DNA of 64,000 nt from Oscillospiraceae bacterium (GCA_017547245.1 JAFYQD010000006.1:20333-84332); one strand, 5' to 3'; counted from the stretch's first letter, positions 43,663 through 51,645 are shown. The notes: generated by a model from the sequence alone, not told the origin. Made by a program: numbers and translations.

Positions 43663-44358
43663 TTACTTTGCTCCGGCTTCAAAAAAAGAACGCAGTTTCA
43701 AACCGTCCTTAAACTCAAAAATACCGTCAAGCCAACGGGTAAACAGGTTGATCATGGGGCCGTTGATTGCAGCATACACAACGGTGCCGATTTTTACCCC
43801 TTCAAAGCGGCCAAAGCCAAAGAAGGCAAAGGAAAGAATCACACCCAGAATCAGGCTGCCGCAGTCATAGGCCAGCTTGAATTTGCCAAGGTCAAGGCGA
43901 TAGCATTTGGTGGTTTCTTTTACAATCAGCTCATAGGCCTCGGGCGAAACATAGCTGCGGAAAATCAGCGACACACCAACACCGCACAACAGCACACCGC
44001 CCGCAAACAGCAGGATGCGCATAACCAGGGTATCGTCAGGAATGGGAGCTACGATTCCGATCATCACATCCAACAGGGTTCCGTAAAGAAAAGCTGTGCA
44101 GAAAGAGAAGAAATAGGTCAGCTTTATCCGCCGCACCACCATCATGGTGATCAGAATCAGCGCTGCCTGAAACACCTTTTCGGCAAAGCCAAAGGTGAAA
44201 AAGGGCAGGGTATCCACCAGCTTCAGGTGGGTCAGATAGACCGGTGCCACAACCATATTGATGCCCATATCAGACTTTTCCATCAGGGCGTTGCCCATGG
44301 AATTCAGCAGCATGGCAATGATGTACGCATACTCGGTATAAAACACTTTTTTCTGCAT
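43663..44358 (-). CDS. YitT/YczE-like multi-pass membrane protein
   Basis: The protein of 231 residues has five or six hydrophobic segments and the order of motifs seen in YczE/YyaS/YitT-like proteins (NSMGNALMEKSDMGINMVVAP near the N-terminus, then a glycine-rich helix GVGVSLIFRSYV). Function is unknown. I chose the ATG at 44358, with GGAGG 9 bases upstream. It is read with the following methyltransferase. Confidence 0.78.
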   Translation of the reverse strand: MQKKVFYTEYAYIIAMLLNSMGNALMEKSDMGINMVVAPVYLTHLKLVDTLPFFTFGFAEKVFQAALILITMMVVRRIKLTYFFSFCTAFLYGTLLDVMIGIVAPIPDDTLVMRILLFAGGVLLCGVGVSLIFRSYVSPEAYELIVKETTKCYRLDLGKFKLAYDCGSLILGVILSFAFFGFGRFEGVKIGTVVYAAINGPMINLFTRWLDGIFEFKDGLKLRSFFEAGAK

Positions 44359-44396
44359 AAACGGGGTCCTCCACAGGGTTTTTCCGGGCCGGATAC

Positions 44397-44426
44397 AATC
44401 TACCATATCGGGCAAAGCAAAGTCAA
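44397..44426 (-). promoter_or_regulatory. Promoter of the YitT-like/methyltransferase pair
   Basis: On the minus strand -35 TTGACT (44421-44426) and -10 TAGATT (44397-44402) are 18 bases apart. It is back to back with the trmH promoter. Confidence 0.55.
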
Positions 44427-44435
44427 TCGGCCGTT

Positions 44436-44464
44436 TTGACAGAACTGTCATGGGCAACTATAAT
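44436..44464 (+). promoter_or_regulatory. Perfect-consensus sigma-A promoter of the TrmH-family gene
   Basis: TTGACA (44436-44441) and TATAAT (44459-44464) are separated by exactly 17 bases. The leader is about 34 bases. Confidence 0.88.
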
Positions 44465-44504
44465 ATTTTTAGATGAAAAGACCCTTTTTGTAAGGAGTTG
44501 CGCC

Positions 44505-45308
44505 ATGTCCAACATCATTGCCCTGAACGATTTCAACGATCCCCGTCTGGATGTATACGCCCGCCTGAGTGAAGCCCAGCTGCTCAACCGCGAACACCCG
44601 GAAGAAGGAATATTTATTGCCGAAAGCCCCAAAGTGATTGCACGGGCTTTGGACGCAGGATGTACTCCCCTTTCGGTTTTGGTGGAAGACAAACACATCG
44701 AAGGCGAGGCCAAAGAGGTATTGGCCCGCTGCGGAGATATTCCCGTATTCTCTGCCCCCTTTGATCTGCTGACCCAGCTGACCGGCTTTAAGCTGACCCG
44801 TGGTCTGCTGTGCGCCATGCGCCGCCCCGCCGCCCTTTCGGCAGAGCAGGTGTGTCAAAACGCCCGCCGTGTGGCTGTGCTGGAAAATGTAATGAACCCC
44901 ACCAACATCGGGGCCATCATCCGTTCGGCAGCTGCGCTGAACATAGACGCCGTACTGCTGACCCCCGGTTGCAGCGATCCTCTTTACCGCCGTGCCATCC
45001 GCGTCAGCATGGGAACGGTCTTTCAGGTTCCCTGGGCATGGCTGGAAGGCGACATTGCCCAGCTGAAAGAACTGGGATTCAAAACCGCCGCCATGGCGCT
45101 GAGCGATGACTCGGTAACCATCAAAGACAAACAGCTGCTGGCCGAAGAAAAACTGGCCATCGTGCTGGGCACCGAAGGAGACGGCCTTGCCGAAAAGACC
45201 ATTGCCGACTGCGACTATACGGTGCGCATCCCCATGACCCACGGGGTCGACTCGCTGAATGTGGCGGCCGCCAGTGCGGTTGCCTTCTGGCAGCTGGCCA
45301 ACAACTGA
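44505..45308 (+). CDS. TrmH/SpoU-family RNA 2'-O-methyltransferase
   Basis: The protein of 267 residues has an N-terminal substrate-binding domain (EGIFIAESPKVIARAL) and the SPOUT motifs LENVMNPTNIGAIIRSAAAL, LGTEGDGL and IPMTHGVDSLNVAAAS, which form the knotted SAM site. It should methylate a ribose in tRNA or rRNA; the target is not determined. The ATG has AAGGAG 7 bases upstream. Confidence 0.94.
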   Translation: MSNIIALNDFNDPRLDVYARLSEAQLLNREHPEEGIFIAESPKVIARALDAGCTPLSVLVEDKHIEGEAKEVLARCGDIPVFSAPFDLLTQLTGFKLTRGLLCAMRRPAALSAEQVCQNARRVAVLENVMNPTNIGAIIRSAAALNIDAVLLTPGCSDPLYRRAIRVSMGTVFQVPWAWLEGDIAQLKELGFKTAAMALSDDSVTIKDKQLLAEEKLAIVLGTEGDGLAEKTIADCDYTVRIPMTHGVDSLNVAAASAVAFWQLANN

Positions 45309-45310
45309 AC

Positions 45311-45346
45311 AAAAACCCCTCGGCAAGATGCCGGGGGTTCTTTTTA
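45311..45346. terminator. Bidirectional terminator between trmH-type gene and PNPOx-like gene
   Basis: Arms AACCCC-CGGCA and TGCCG-GGGGTT (one bulge) are followed by CTTTTT on the plus strand and have an A-run on the other side. Confidence 0.75.
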
Positions 45347-45820
45347 TGCTTCGTACACCAGTTTGCCGCAGATATGTTCGGGAACAAGGGCAAAGCAAAG
45401 GGTGTTACTTCCGCTTTGCTCTATTTCTTTTTCAATATAGGCACTGTCGGAGGTAAATTTATAGCTGAGGCGACGGGTCTGTTCCATGGCCCATGCATGG
45501 TCTTGCACCACTTCAATTTTGCCAAACACAACAACACTGCGTATGTTCAGCGCCCAATCGCCCTCGTTGCGATAACCCTGGTCATAAACACAGAAGGATG
45601 CTTTGGGGTTGCGCATAAACGCATCGACCTTATGTCCGCTTTTTCCGCTGTGGAAATAGATTTTACCGTCTTCCTCGCAATACCAGTGGTTATGGGGAAT
45701 GGCATAGGGATAGTCCTGATCCCCAAGCAGAGCCAAAACGCCCCTCTTTTCGGTCTTCAGCAGTTGGATGCATTCTTCCAGGGGAAGCTGTTTGTTTTTT
45801 CTGACCAGTTCACGGAACAC
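45344..45820 (-). CDS. Pyridoxamine 5'-phosphate oxidase-like flavin-fold protein
   Basis: The 158-residue protein has the split-barrel PNPOx fold: LPLEECIQLLKTEKRGVLALLGDQDYPYAIPHNHWY and IYFHSGKSGHKVDAFMRNPKASFCVYD. Members bind FMN or F420-like cofactors; many in Clostridia are annotated as 5-nitroimidazole-resistance-like. I chose the GTG at 45820, giving the usual VFRELVRKNKQL start, with AAGGTGA 6 bases upstream. It is last after the TPR gene. Confidence 0.88.
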   Translation of the reverse strand: MFRELVRKNKQLPLEECIQLLKTEKRGVLALLGDQDYPYAIPHNHWYCEEDGKIYFHSGKSGHKVDAFMRNPKASFCVYDQGYRNEGDWALNIRSVVVFGKIEVVQDHAWAMEQTRRLSYKFTSDSAYIEKEIEQSGSNTLCFALVPEHICGKLVYEA

Positions 45821-45845
45821 AACGGTCACCTTACCTTTCCAAAAA

Positions 45846-46883
45846 TCAGTGTATGATGCGGAATTTCCAGCGGTTATCCAGTTCTTTGGGGCGGGCCGCC
45901 AAAAGCCGCAGAAAACCAAAGTTCAGCCCCACCGCATAACGGTCACAAAGTTTCAGTTCCCACTTTTCTTCCCCCCGACCAAGAACAAACTGAAATTTTC
46001 GTTCCATAAAGGGAAAGATTTTCTCAAGCCATTCGGCCAGCTTGCCGCAGGCCTGTTGGTATTCCTCCTGACCGGGCAGACAGCACAGCGTCGTTTCGTT
46101 TTCGGCAAACCATTGCCAGAAAAGAGGAATCATTCCATGCTCAAAGGGAACGGGACTGAAATGGGGATGCTCGCTGTTCAGGATTTTTTCGGCTGTCGCT
46201 TTGGTCTGTTCAAGCAAATCGGACCGCTGGGATGCCAGCTGGGTAAGACAGCGTGCTGTTTTGTCGGGCTGCCCCATGGCTGCATACAAAACGGCGGCAG
46301 TAGCGGCACTGGCCGGCTGTACCGGCAGCATGGCTGCTTTGGCCAAAGCCTGTTCCGCCTTGTCGTAACGGTGCATCATGGTAAGGCAGGAGCACAGATT
46401 GGTATATGCAGAGGCCAGCACTTTGTCCTCCCGTTCCTCCTTCTCCTTCGCCTGCAGACAATCGATACCTTCGCAATAGTTCTTTTCTGCCAGTTCAAAA
46501 TTGGCCTGCAGATGAGCATATCTTGCCACCTTCAAATACGGCAGATAAAAACGATGCCCGAATTCGTCCGATTTTTGGTAACAGGATACCATCTGCTCCT
46601 GCGCACCGGCCATTTCAAAACACAGACCCATAAAGAAAAACCAGGCGGCTTTGTCTGCTGCATAAACACAATCGCCCTTCAGGCTTTGCAGCAGTTCGAA
46701 TCCCCGTTTCACTTCCCGACGGCTGATATGGTTCAGCGCCGCCGTCAGACGGATGCGTGCGTTGTCATTTTCGGAAAAGGCAGGCTCCAGAATGGGGCCA
46801 AAGGCCTGCCGGTGCACCTCCCAGCTTTGGTGCAGTTTATCTTTGGCCTGTTCGTAATCAAATTCAAAGTTTTGTTCGCTCAC
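45846..46883 (-). CDS. TPR-like helical repeat protein of unknown function
   Basis: The protein of 345 residues is mostly alpha-helical with several TPR-like repeats (for example AYTNLCSCLTMMHRYDKAEQALAKA and the preceding ARYAHLQANFELAEKNYCEG). No signal peptide is seen. It probably mediates protein contacts. I chose the GTG at 46883, because GAGGTGA lies 5 bases upstream; another GTG at 46892 is inside that site. It is the second gene of lipoprotein-TPR-PNPOx. Confidence 0.72.
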   Translation of the reverse strand: MSEQNFEFDYEQAKDKLHQSWEVHRQAFGPILEPAFSENDNARIRLTAALNHISRREVKRGFELLQSLKGDCVYAADKAAWFFFMGLCFEMAGAQEQMVSCYQKSDEFGHRFYLPYLKVARYAHLQANFELAEKNYCEGIDCLQAKEKEEREDKVLASAYTNLCSCLTMMHRYDKAEQALAKAAMLPVQPASAATAAVLYAAMGQPDKTARCLTQLASQRSDLLEQTKATAEKILNSEHPHFSPVPFEHGMIPLFWQWFAENETTLCCLPGQEEYQQACGKLAEWLEKIFPFMERKFQFVLGRGEEKWELKLCDRYAVGLNFGFLRLLAARPKELDNRWKFRIIH

Positions 46884-46905
46884 AAAACTCACCTCGCTGC
46901 CAAAA

Positions 46906-47370
46906 TCAGGCTTTTAGAATGGCCGTCAAAAAGCCTTCTGCCTGTCCTTCCTCAAATCCATCATCGCAATAAACCGACCAGCAGTATGGATCGGCAAAAA
47001 CGAGCATGCCCTTGTCATCCCTCTGGGTGACCGATGCGTCGGGATATTCCACAACGGTAACATTGTCGTAGGTATTATAGTCACCGCTGATGTCCTCGCT
47101 GCCTTTGGCCTTGCGGAGGCAAACAGTCCTGCCGTCTTTTTGATAGATCACTTCCAGCAGGCTTGCATTCATCACACGATATTCGGCCGCCTGCCAGCCG
47201 TCTATGGTTTCTTCTATGCCAAGGGCAAACCCTGCCGCCTTTTCGGCAGTCTGCAAAGTTTCATAGTTTTGCCACGGGTTGGCAATCTGCGTCTGGGAAG
47301 TTTCTTCCCCGGCGCAGCCGCCCAACAGACAAAAAGCCGCCAACAGACCCATCATCTTTAACCAACGCAC
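46906..47370 (-). CDS. Small lipoprotein of unknown function
   Basis: The 154-residue protein has a signal peptide and lipobox (MMGLLAAFCLLGGCAGEE). The mature part contains IEETIDGWQAAEYRVMNASLLEVIYQ and resembles small extracytoplasmic lipoproteins whose function is not known. I chose the GTG at 47370, with AAAGGGGG upstream. It is divergent from the LytTR gene and shares its 130-base regulatory region. Confidence 0.75.
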   Translation of the reverse strand: MRWLKMMGLLAAFCLLGGCAGEETSQTQIANPWQNYETLQTAEKAAGFALGIEETIDGWQAAEYRVMNASLLEVIYQKDGRTVCLRKAKGSEDISGDYNTYDNVTVVEYPDASVTQRDDKGMLVFADPYCWSVYCDDGFEEGQAEGFLTAILKA

Positions 47371-47410
47371 GGAAAAGCCCCCTTTCTGTTCTGCTTTCAT
47401 CATAGCAAAA

Positions 47411-47479
47411 ACCGTTGACCATTTCAATTCGACCGTTGGGTGCCAAAAACAACATTTGGCCACCCAACTGTGCTATACT
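47411..47479 (+). promoter_or_regulatory. LytTR-type repeat array and promoter of the LytTR-DUF3021 operon
   Basis: Two 9-bp direct repeats, ACCGTTGAC (47411-47419) and ACCGTTGGG (47432-47440), are separated by 12 bases, the layout of LytTR binding sites. They lie upstream of a -10 TATACT (47474-47479) with a poor -35, as expected for an activated promoter. Two more half-sites in reverse orientation (47463-47471 and 47483-47491) straddle the -10. The site is also an inverted repeat with arms GTTGGGTG and CACCCAAC. Confidence 0.65.
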
Positions 47480-47500
47480 GCAACCAACGGAGGTGAAACG

Positions 47501-47944
47501 ATGAAATTCACGCTGATTGTAGACCCAAACCAGGAGGAACAGGTGGTGGCCACCGTACACCATCCCTCAGAATTGACCGCAAAAATAGAAGAACTGGTTC
47601 TGCAGCACAGTGGGGACAACGCCCTGCCCGTATATGCCCAAGAGGACCTTGTTTATCTTCCTTTTTCGGAAATTGAGTGCATTACGGTGGTGGAGGGCAA
47701 AACCTATGCCATAGACACCAAGGGCGAGCACAATCGAGTGCGTCTTCGCCTATACGAGGTCGAGCAGCTGCTGCCCAACGGTTTTATACGCATCAACAAA
47801 TCATCGTTGGCCAACCAAAGCCGGCTGGAACGCTTTGCCGCATCCTACAGCGGCGCCGTGGATGCGGTTTTCAAGTGCGGTTACCGCGAATATGTGTCGC
47901 GCAGATGCTTTGCCGAAATTAAAAGGAGGTTTGTGCAAAAATGA
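47501..47944 (+). CDS. LytTR-family DNA-binding regulator without a receiver domain
   Basis: The 147-residue protein has a short N-terminal region and a C-terminal LytTR domain (VYLPFSEIECITVVEGKTYAIDTKGE, LLPNGFIRINKSSLANQSRLERF, YREYVSRRCFAEIKRRFV). It lacks a response-regulator receiver. Such stand-alone LytTR factors pair with a membrane inhibitor (LytTR regulatory systems such as HdrRM and BrsRM). GGAGGTGA precedes the ATG. The next gene overlaps by 4 bases. Confidence 0.93.
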   Translation: MKFTLIVDPNQEEQVVATVHHPSELTAKIEELVLQHSGDNALPVYAQEDLVYLPFSEIECITVVEGKTYAIDTKGEHNRVRLRLYEVEQLLPNGFIRINKSSLANQSRLERFAASYSGAVDAVFKCGYREYVSRRCFAEIKRRFVQK

Positions 47945-48360
47945 AAAAATATGTTGTTGAATTCTTAAAGCGAGGTTTGATGGCCTGTTGGGGCGGCCCT
48001 GTTATTATAGCCATAATCTATCTGTGCCTGAATGCCTCGGGTGCGGCCGAAACCATCACGCTGACCGAAGCTGCCAAAAACATACTGACCATCACCCTGA
48101 TGGCCTTTGTTGCCTCAGGAATCACTATGGTTTATCAAATCGAAAAGCTGGCGCTGTTCCCCGCCCTGCTTCTGCACGGTGCGGTGCTTTATCTCGATTA
48201 CATCATGATTTATCTTACAAATGGCTGGCTGGCCGAGGGCATAACTCCCTTCCTTGTCTTCACCGTTGTTTTTGTGCTCAGCTATGCGCTGATATGGGTC
48301 ATTATCTACCTGATAACCAAAAACAAAACCCAAAAAATAAATCAGGTACTGAATTCCTGA
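47941..48360 (+). CDS. DUF3021 membrane protein, likely partner of the LytTR regulator
   Basis: The 139-residue protein has four hydrophobic segments and the DUF3021 pattern (KRGLMACWGGPVIIAIIYLCL, VYQIEKLALFPALLLHG, ALIWVIIYLITKNKTQ). DUF3021 genes are commonly found next to LytTR genes. The 4-base overlap suggests fixed stoichiometry. By analogy it would hold the regulator inactive at the membrane. Confidence 0.9.
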   Translation: MKKYVVEFLKRGLMACWGGPVIIAIIYLCLNASGAAETITLTEAAKNILTITLMAFVASGITMVYQIEKLALFPALLLHGAVLYLDYIMIYLTNGWLAEGITPFLVFTVVFVLSYALIWVIIYLITKNKTQKINQVLNS

Positions 48361-48363
48361 ACA

Positions 48364-48406
48364 GAAAGCGGCACCGGGACAAAATCCCGATGCCGCCGTT
48401 TTTTTA
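48364..48406 (+). terminator. Terminator of the LytTR-DUF3021 operon
   Basis: A stem of 6 plus 5 bp (GCGGCA/TGCCGC and CGGGA/TCCCG) is followed by a seven-T run on the plus strand. Confidence 0.85.
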
Positions 48407-48826
48407 TTCAAAACAGAAAAGGTTGATTCCCGTTTCGGGGTCAAAGCAACGGTCTGCCTGACCGTCTATGATCTGAATGACCATTTCGCAGGTGACGCTG
48501 ATGACCGCACGGTTGAGGTGACCGCCCACCACCCTTCCCTGAGCATCAGCTGCGCTGAGGTGGAGGTGGGGGTAATATTTTCCATCCATGGTGCTGATGG
48601 TCCCAGTCAGCGAGACGATCTCCATATCGCCGATAAAGTGGTTGGTATGGTATTGTTTTTGTTGGGTAAGGAATACCCCAACGGTAAGGTCGTTGGTTGC
48701 GCCAAGGCCCGAAACCGAGGCAAGCTTTATATTCTCACCATGGGCGATTTGCTGCATCTGTTCCAGAATCTCTTCCCCTTTGTCGATCCTTGCAACAATG
48801 GTATTTCCAAACCTCTTGTAATCCAT
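48404..48826 (-). CDS. PPC/DUF296 domain protein
   Basis: The 140-residue protein matches the PPC (plants and prokaryotes conserved) domain: NTIVARIDKGEEILEQMQQIA, ASVSGLGATNDLTVGVF, YHTNHFIGDMEIVSLTGTIS and YPHLHLSAADAQGRVVGGHL. These proteins form trimers and bind metal through the His residues; the bacterial role is unknown. It is a single gene. Confidence 0.9.
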   Translation of the reverse strand: MDYKRFGNTIVARIDKGEEILEQMQQIAHGENIKLASVSGLGATNDLTVGVFLTQQKQYHTNHFIGDMEIVSLTGTISTMDGKYYPHLHLSAADAQGRVVGGHLNRAVISVTCEMVIQIIDGQADRCFDPETGINLFCFE

Positions 48827-48892
48827 AACTCCACTCCTTTCACGCCAACGGGCAAAGCCATTAATATACTTTTATTTTACCATAAATGCTGC

Positions 48893-48926
48893 AAAAAAAC
48901 AGCCGCACAATCAAGTGCGGCTGTTT
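48893..48926 (-). terminator. Terminator of the DMT exporter gene
   Basis: A perfect 12-bp stem (AAACAGCCGCAC with GTGCGGCTGTTT) with a 6-base loop is followed by TTTTTTT on the minus strand. Confidence 0.9.
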
Positions 48927-48941
48927 GTATTTTATGTTTTT

Positions 48942-49850
48942 TTACAGATCAAGGAAGCCCATGACCGCAATACCGATAACCACCAGAACAATCATCAGGT
49001 AATGCTTGGCCGAAAGCTTTTCTTTCAGGAACAGACGGCTCCACAGCACCGAGGCAGCGCAGTAGGAAGAAATGATGGGGGCCGACATTGCCAGATGTTC
49101 GGTATCGGCAATGGCATAGATGTAGGCAAACTGACCGGCAGTTTCGCAAACGGCGCCAATATACTTGGGAGCTTCCATTTTGGGAATAAGCTTATCCTTT
49201 TTGATCAGCACCACATAGATGAAGCAGATGATGCCCACCAGCAGGAAGGTCAGTTCATAGGCAACGTTGGCGCTGTCTTCGTTAAGCACTTCCAGCACAC
49301 GATTGTCGGCAAAGGTGCCGGCAGCGTCCAAAATGCAGTAAACCACAGGCAGGGCCAGGGCAATCAGGCTCTTGGAATACTTGAAGTTGCTGGCTTTCTG
49401 ACGTTCGGCACGCAGTTCTTCGTCTTCAAAGTAATCTACCACACCCAGACCGATGGCACCCACGCAAACCAGAGCAATGGCACCAAGTGCAATGGGAGAA
49501 AATTCCGAGAAGCCCACCATGATCAAAGTCATAACGGCAACCAGCGCACCCGAAGAGTTGCAGATGGGGGAAGAAATGGAAAGTTCGATGTAACGCAGGC
49601 CAAGATAGCCAATCATCATGGAAACGATATACAGCAGCGAAACGGGCAGGTAGGTCATGATGATTTTAAGCGAAATTTCGGTACCGTTTACAAAAATTTC
49701 GTAAAAAGCGTGCAGACCCATAACAAGACCAACCGCTATGGTCATTTTGAAATGACTGTTTTTATCCTTTGCGTCGCGGCAGCCGATCTTGGAAAACAGA
49801 TCGGAACCGGACCAGCAAATCAGAGTGACAATAGACAACCAAAACCACAT
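48942..49850 (-). CDS. DMT/EamA-family transporter
   Basis: The 302-residue protein has about ten hydrophobic segments in the two-fold EamA pattern: the first half ends near GAIALVCVGAIGLGVVDYF, a charged loop follows (EDEELRAERQKASNF), and the second half ends ALSAKHYLMIVLVVIGIAVMGFL. Drug/metabolite transporters export amino acids, sugars or other small molecules; the substrate is unknown. The ATG has AAGGAG 7 bases upstream. A 36-codon ORF precedes it in the same transcript. Confidence 0.88.
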   Translation of the reverse strand: MWFWLSIVTLICWSGSDLFSKIGCRDAKDKNSHFKMTIAVGLVMGLHAFYEIFVNGTEISLKIIMTYLPVSLLYIVSMMIGYLGLRYIELSISSPICNSSGALVAVMTLIMVGFSEFSPIALGAIALVCVGAIGLGVVDYFEDEELRAERQKASNFKYSKSLIALALPVVYCILDAAGTFADNRVLEVLNEDSANVAYELTFLLVGIICFIYVVLIKKDKLIPKMEAPKYIGAVCETAGQFAYIYAIADTEHLAMSAPIISSYCAASVLWSRLFLKEKLSAKHYLMIVLVVIGIAVMGFLDL

Positions 49851-49875
49851 AGTAATACTCCTTTAAGCATAGATG

Positions 49876-49986
49876 TTAAATATTTACTCTGTCGTTTTGG
49901 TCACCCTTAGGAGGCTTGGTCATCTGAATGATCCAAGTGGGCTTGCCAAAATGGATCATTGTTTCTTTCTGTAGATTTTTACACAT
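49876..49986 (-). CDS. Small ORF of 36 codons in the DMT exporter leader
   Basis: On the minus strand an ATG at 49986 with AAAGGAGG 10 bases upstream opens a 36-codon frame (MCKNLQKETMIHFGKPTWII at the start, KGDQNDRVNI at the end) that stops 25 bases before the exporter. It follows the promoter at 50019-50047 by about 26 bases. It has no signal peptide. It could be a leader peptide coupling translation to the exporter or a small protein in its own right. I did not recognise a family. Confidence 0.6.
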   Translation of the reverse strand: MCKNLQKETMIHFGKPTWIIQMTKPPKGDQNDRVNI

Positions 49987-50018
49987 GGAACACAAACCTC
50001 CTTTGCTTATGATTTTTT

Positions 50019-50047
50019 ATCATATTCCTAAAAAAGTGGAGTGTCAA
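50019..50047 (-). promoter_or_regulatory. Sigma-A promoter of the sORF-DMT exporter unit
   Basis: On the minus strand perfect -35 TTGACA (50042-50047) and -10 TATGAT (50019-50024) are 17 bases apart. Confidence 0.8.
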
Positions 50048-50152
50048 TCGTTTTCATATATTTTCATTTTTATGTTAAAACCCATGTTTTTTTACATAAC
50101 ACGCCCTGTTTTGGCAACGGTTTGCCCCTAAAAATCCTTTTGAGCGGTATAT

Positions 50153-50175
50153 TTTGCGCTTTATTTAAGCGCAAA
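50153..50175 (-). terminator. Hairpin after the PlsC-like gene
   Basis: Arms TTTGCGCTT and AAGCGCAAA form a 9-bp perfect stem with a 5-base loop, 19 bases after the PlsC-like stop. The region after it lacks a T-run, so termination is uncertain. The rest of the interval to 50047 is AT-rich with no gene. Confidence 0.45.
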
Positions 50176-50193
50176 GGAATATCAAACGCTGCT

Positions 50194-51462
50194 TTACTCT
50201 TTTCTGCGTTTTTTCATCTTATACAGTTCTTCTGTTGCCAGACGGGCTTTGGTTACCGACACATCTTTGGGCGGAAAACAGAAATAAGAAATATCGTTGT
50301 TGCCAATTCCAATTACATCGCCGATTTCGTACCAATAATAATCGGCATACAAAGTATGGGTAAAGGCAGGCGATTGGCTGTAATCCAGTTTCCCTTCTGC
50401 GCCCACCAGGCGGAACCCGTCTGTTGTGTGGGTCAGGCGGCCTTTTCCAACCTTATATACACCGTTCAGGTTAACCTGAACCGCTATATCCACCTCGGTA
50501 TCCAAAGCATAGGTGCCATTTTCCAGCTCTGTGCGAACACATTGCCGCTGCCATTTATACCAGTCGGGGATGTGCGGATATTCGGCATTCCCCTCTTCGG
50601 CAGACAGCTGCCCATATTCATCCATTGTCCACTGCTTTTTGCAGGCATGGCAGGTCAGATGAATTCCCTTTCCTTCCATATGGTTTTCTGTACCGCAATG
50701 GGGGCATTTATACAAAATTCTATGTAGTCCATCTGCACGGAAGGGCACATCGATGGAAACTCGATTGTCTCTTTGCCATGCAAAATTATCAAAGGAGAAG
50801 GATTGGTCAAGCAGTGCATCCAGTTCTTCCACCGTTTTTTCCTTCACTTCTTCGGCGGTGGCAATGCATTTTACATGTGCACTGACCTTTACGTTGCGGA
50901 TCTGCAGCATGTTATAGAGCGGGTCGCGGTGGAATGCACCCTGAGTGATTACGGTTACAACCGGAACCCCCAGCCGCTTCATCAAAACGCCCATTCTTCT
51001 GGGCATGGTTGTGGCGCAGCCGTCAAAGGAATACCCTGCTTCGGGATAAATCAAAACGCTGGTCTTGTTGGTTTTCAGCATGTACTGGATATCCTTGATC
51101 AAAGTCATATCCGCAACATATTTATGGGTTGGCGTACACCCAAGCAACCGCATCAGCTTTCCCAAAAATCCACTCATCGCATCCACAGAGGTAACGATCC
51201 CCAGCCTTTGGGGATAAAAGATGCCAAAGGCCAGTTTCATGTCTGTAAAACTTGAGTGATTCATCAAAATCAGGCACGGTTGGTCCTTCACCTGTTCCAT
51301 TCGTTCAGTAGTATAGGTAAACTTTATTCTGCGCAGCGTGGGCGCACACACAATACGGACAATGGCTGCCAGCCACATTTGGGGCTTCATTGGTTTTTTG
51401 TGTTTTAGTCTGGGCAATTTCAGCACTTTTTCGTAGGGCATTCTTTTTGCGCTGATTTTCAC
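50194..51462 (-). CDS. PlsC-type acyltransferase with a C-terminal zinc ribbon
   Basis: The protein of 422 residues has an acyltransferase domain with the HX4D motif NHSSFTDMKLAF (about residue 70) and the YPEAGYSFDG segment, as in lysophosphatidate acyltransferases. The C-terminal third starts with a zinc ribbon (CPHCGTENH...LTCHACKKQW, about residue 255) followed by a beta-rich region of unknown use. I chose the GTG at 51462, with GGAGG 7 bases upstream. Whether it acylates phospholipid or another molecule is open. Confidence 0.85.
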   Translation of the reverse strand: MKISAKRMPYEKVLKLPRLKHKKPMKPQMWLAAIVRIVCAPTLRRIKFTYTTERMEQVKDQPCLILMNHSSFTDMKLAFGIFYPQRLGIVTSVDAMSGFLGKLMRLLGCTPTHKYVADMTLIKDIQYMLKTNKTSVLIYPEAGYSFDGCATTMPRRMGVLMKRLGVPVVTVITQGAFHRDPLYNMLQIRNVKVSAHVKCIATAEEVKEKTVEELDALLDQSFSFDNFAWQRDNRVSIDVPFRADGLHRILYKCPHCGTENHMEGKGIHLTCHACKKQWTMDEYGQLSAEEGNAEYPHIPDWYKWQRQCVRTELENGTYALDTEVDIAVQVNLNGVYKVGKGRLTHTTDGFRLVGAEGKLDYSQSPAFTHTLYADYYWYEIGDVIGIGNNDISYFCFPPKDVSVTKARLATEELYKMKKRRKE

Positions 51463-51510
51463 CGATACGCCTCCCTTCCTGTTCTCATTCATCTCGTTTT
51501 TGTTTAGGCC

Positions 51511-51516
51511 ATTATA
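51511..51516 (-). promoter_or_regulatory. Extended -10 box for the PlsC-like gene
   Basis: On the minus strand ATGGTATAATGG contains TGn upstream of TATAAT. The -35 is weak. It lies 49 bases before the GTG start. Confidence 0.5.
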
Positions 51517-51616
51517 CCATGGATTTTGAAAAAAGATAGAGGACGCCACCGTCTGAAAATCAAGTCTTTGGGATAACGCATAAGAATGAACTATGACCCT
51601 TTGCCGGTATCTTTGG

Positions 51617-51645
51617 TTGAAAGCTTGGCTGTTTTGTCTTATAAT
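51617..51645 (+). promoter_or_regulatory. Sigma-A promoter of the second DMT exporter
   Basis: -35 TTGAAA (51617-51622) and perfect -10 TATAAT (51640-51645) are 17 bases apart. The transcript start near 51652 rules out the ATG at 51593. Confidence 0.75.

Noticed and set aside
47435-47468. Inverted repeat at the LytTR promoter as a transcription terminator
   Set aside because: It has no T-run and lies between divergent genes; it is better explained by opposed LytTR half-sites.
49851-50193. Guanidine or other riboswitch in front of the DMT exporter
   Set aside because: The leader is taken up by a small ORF, and no matching conserved structure was found by eye.
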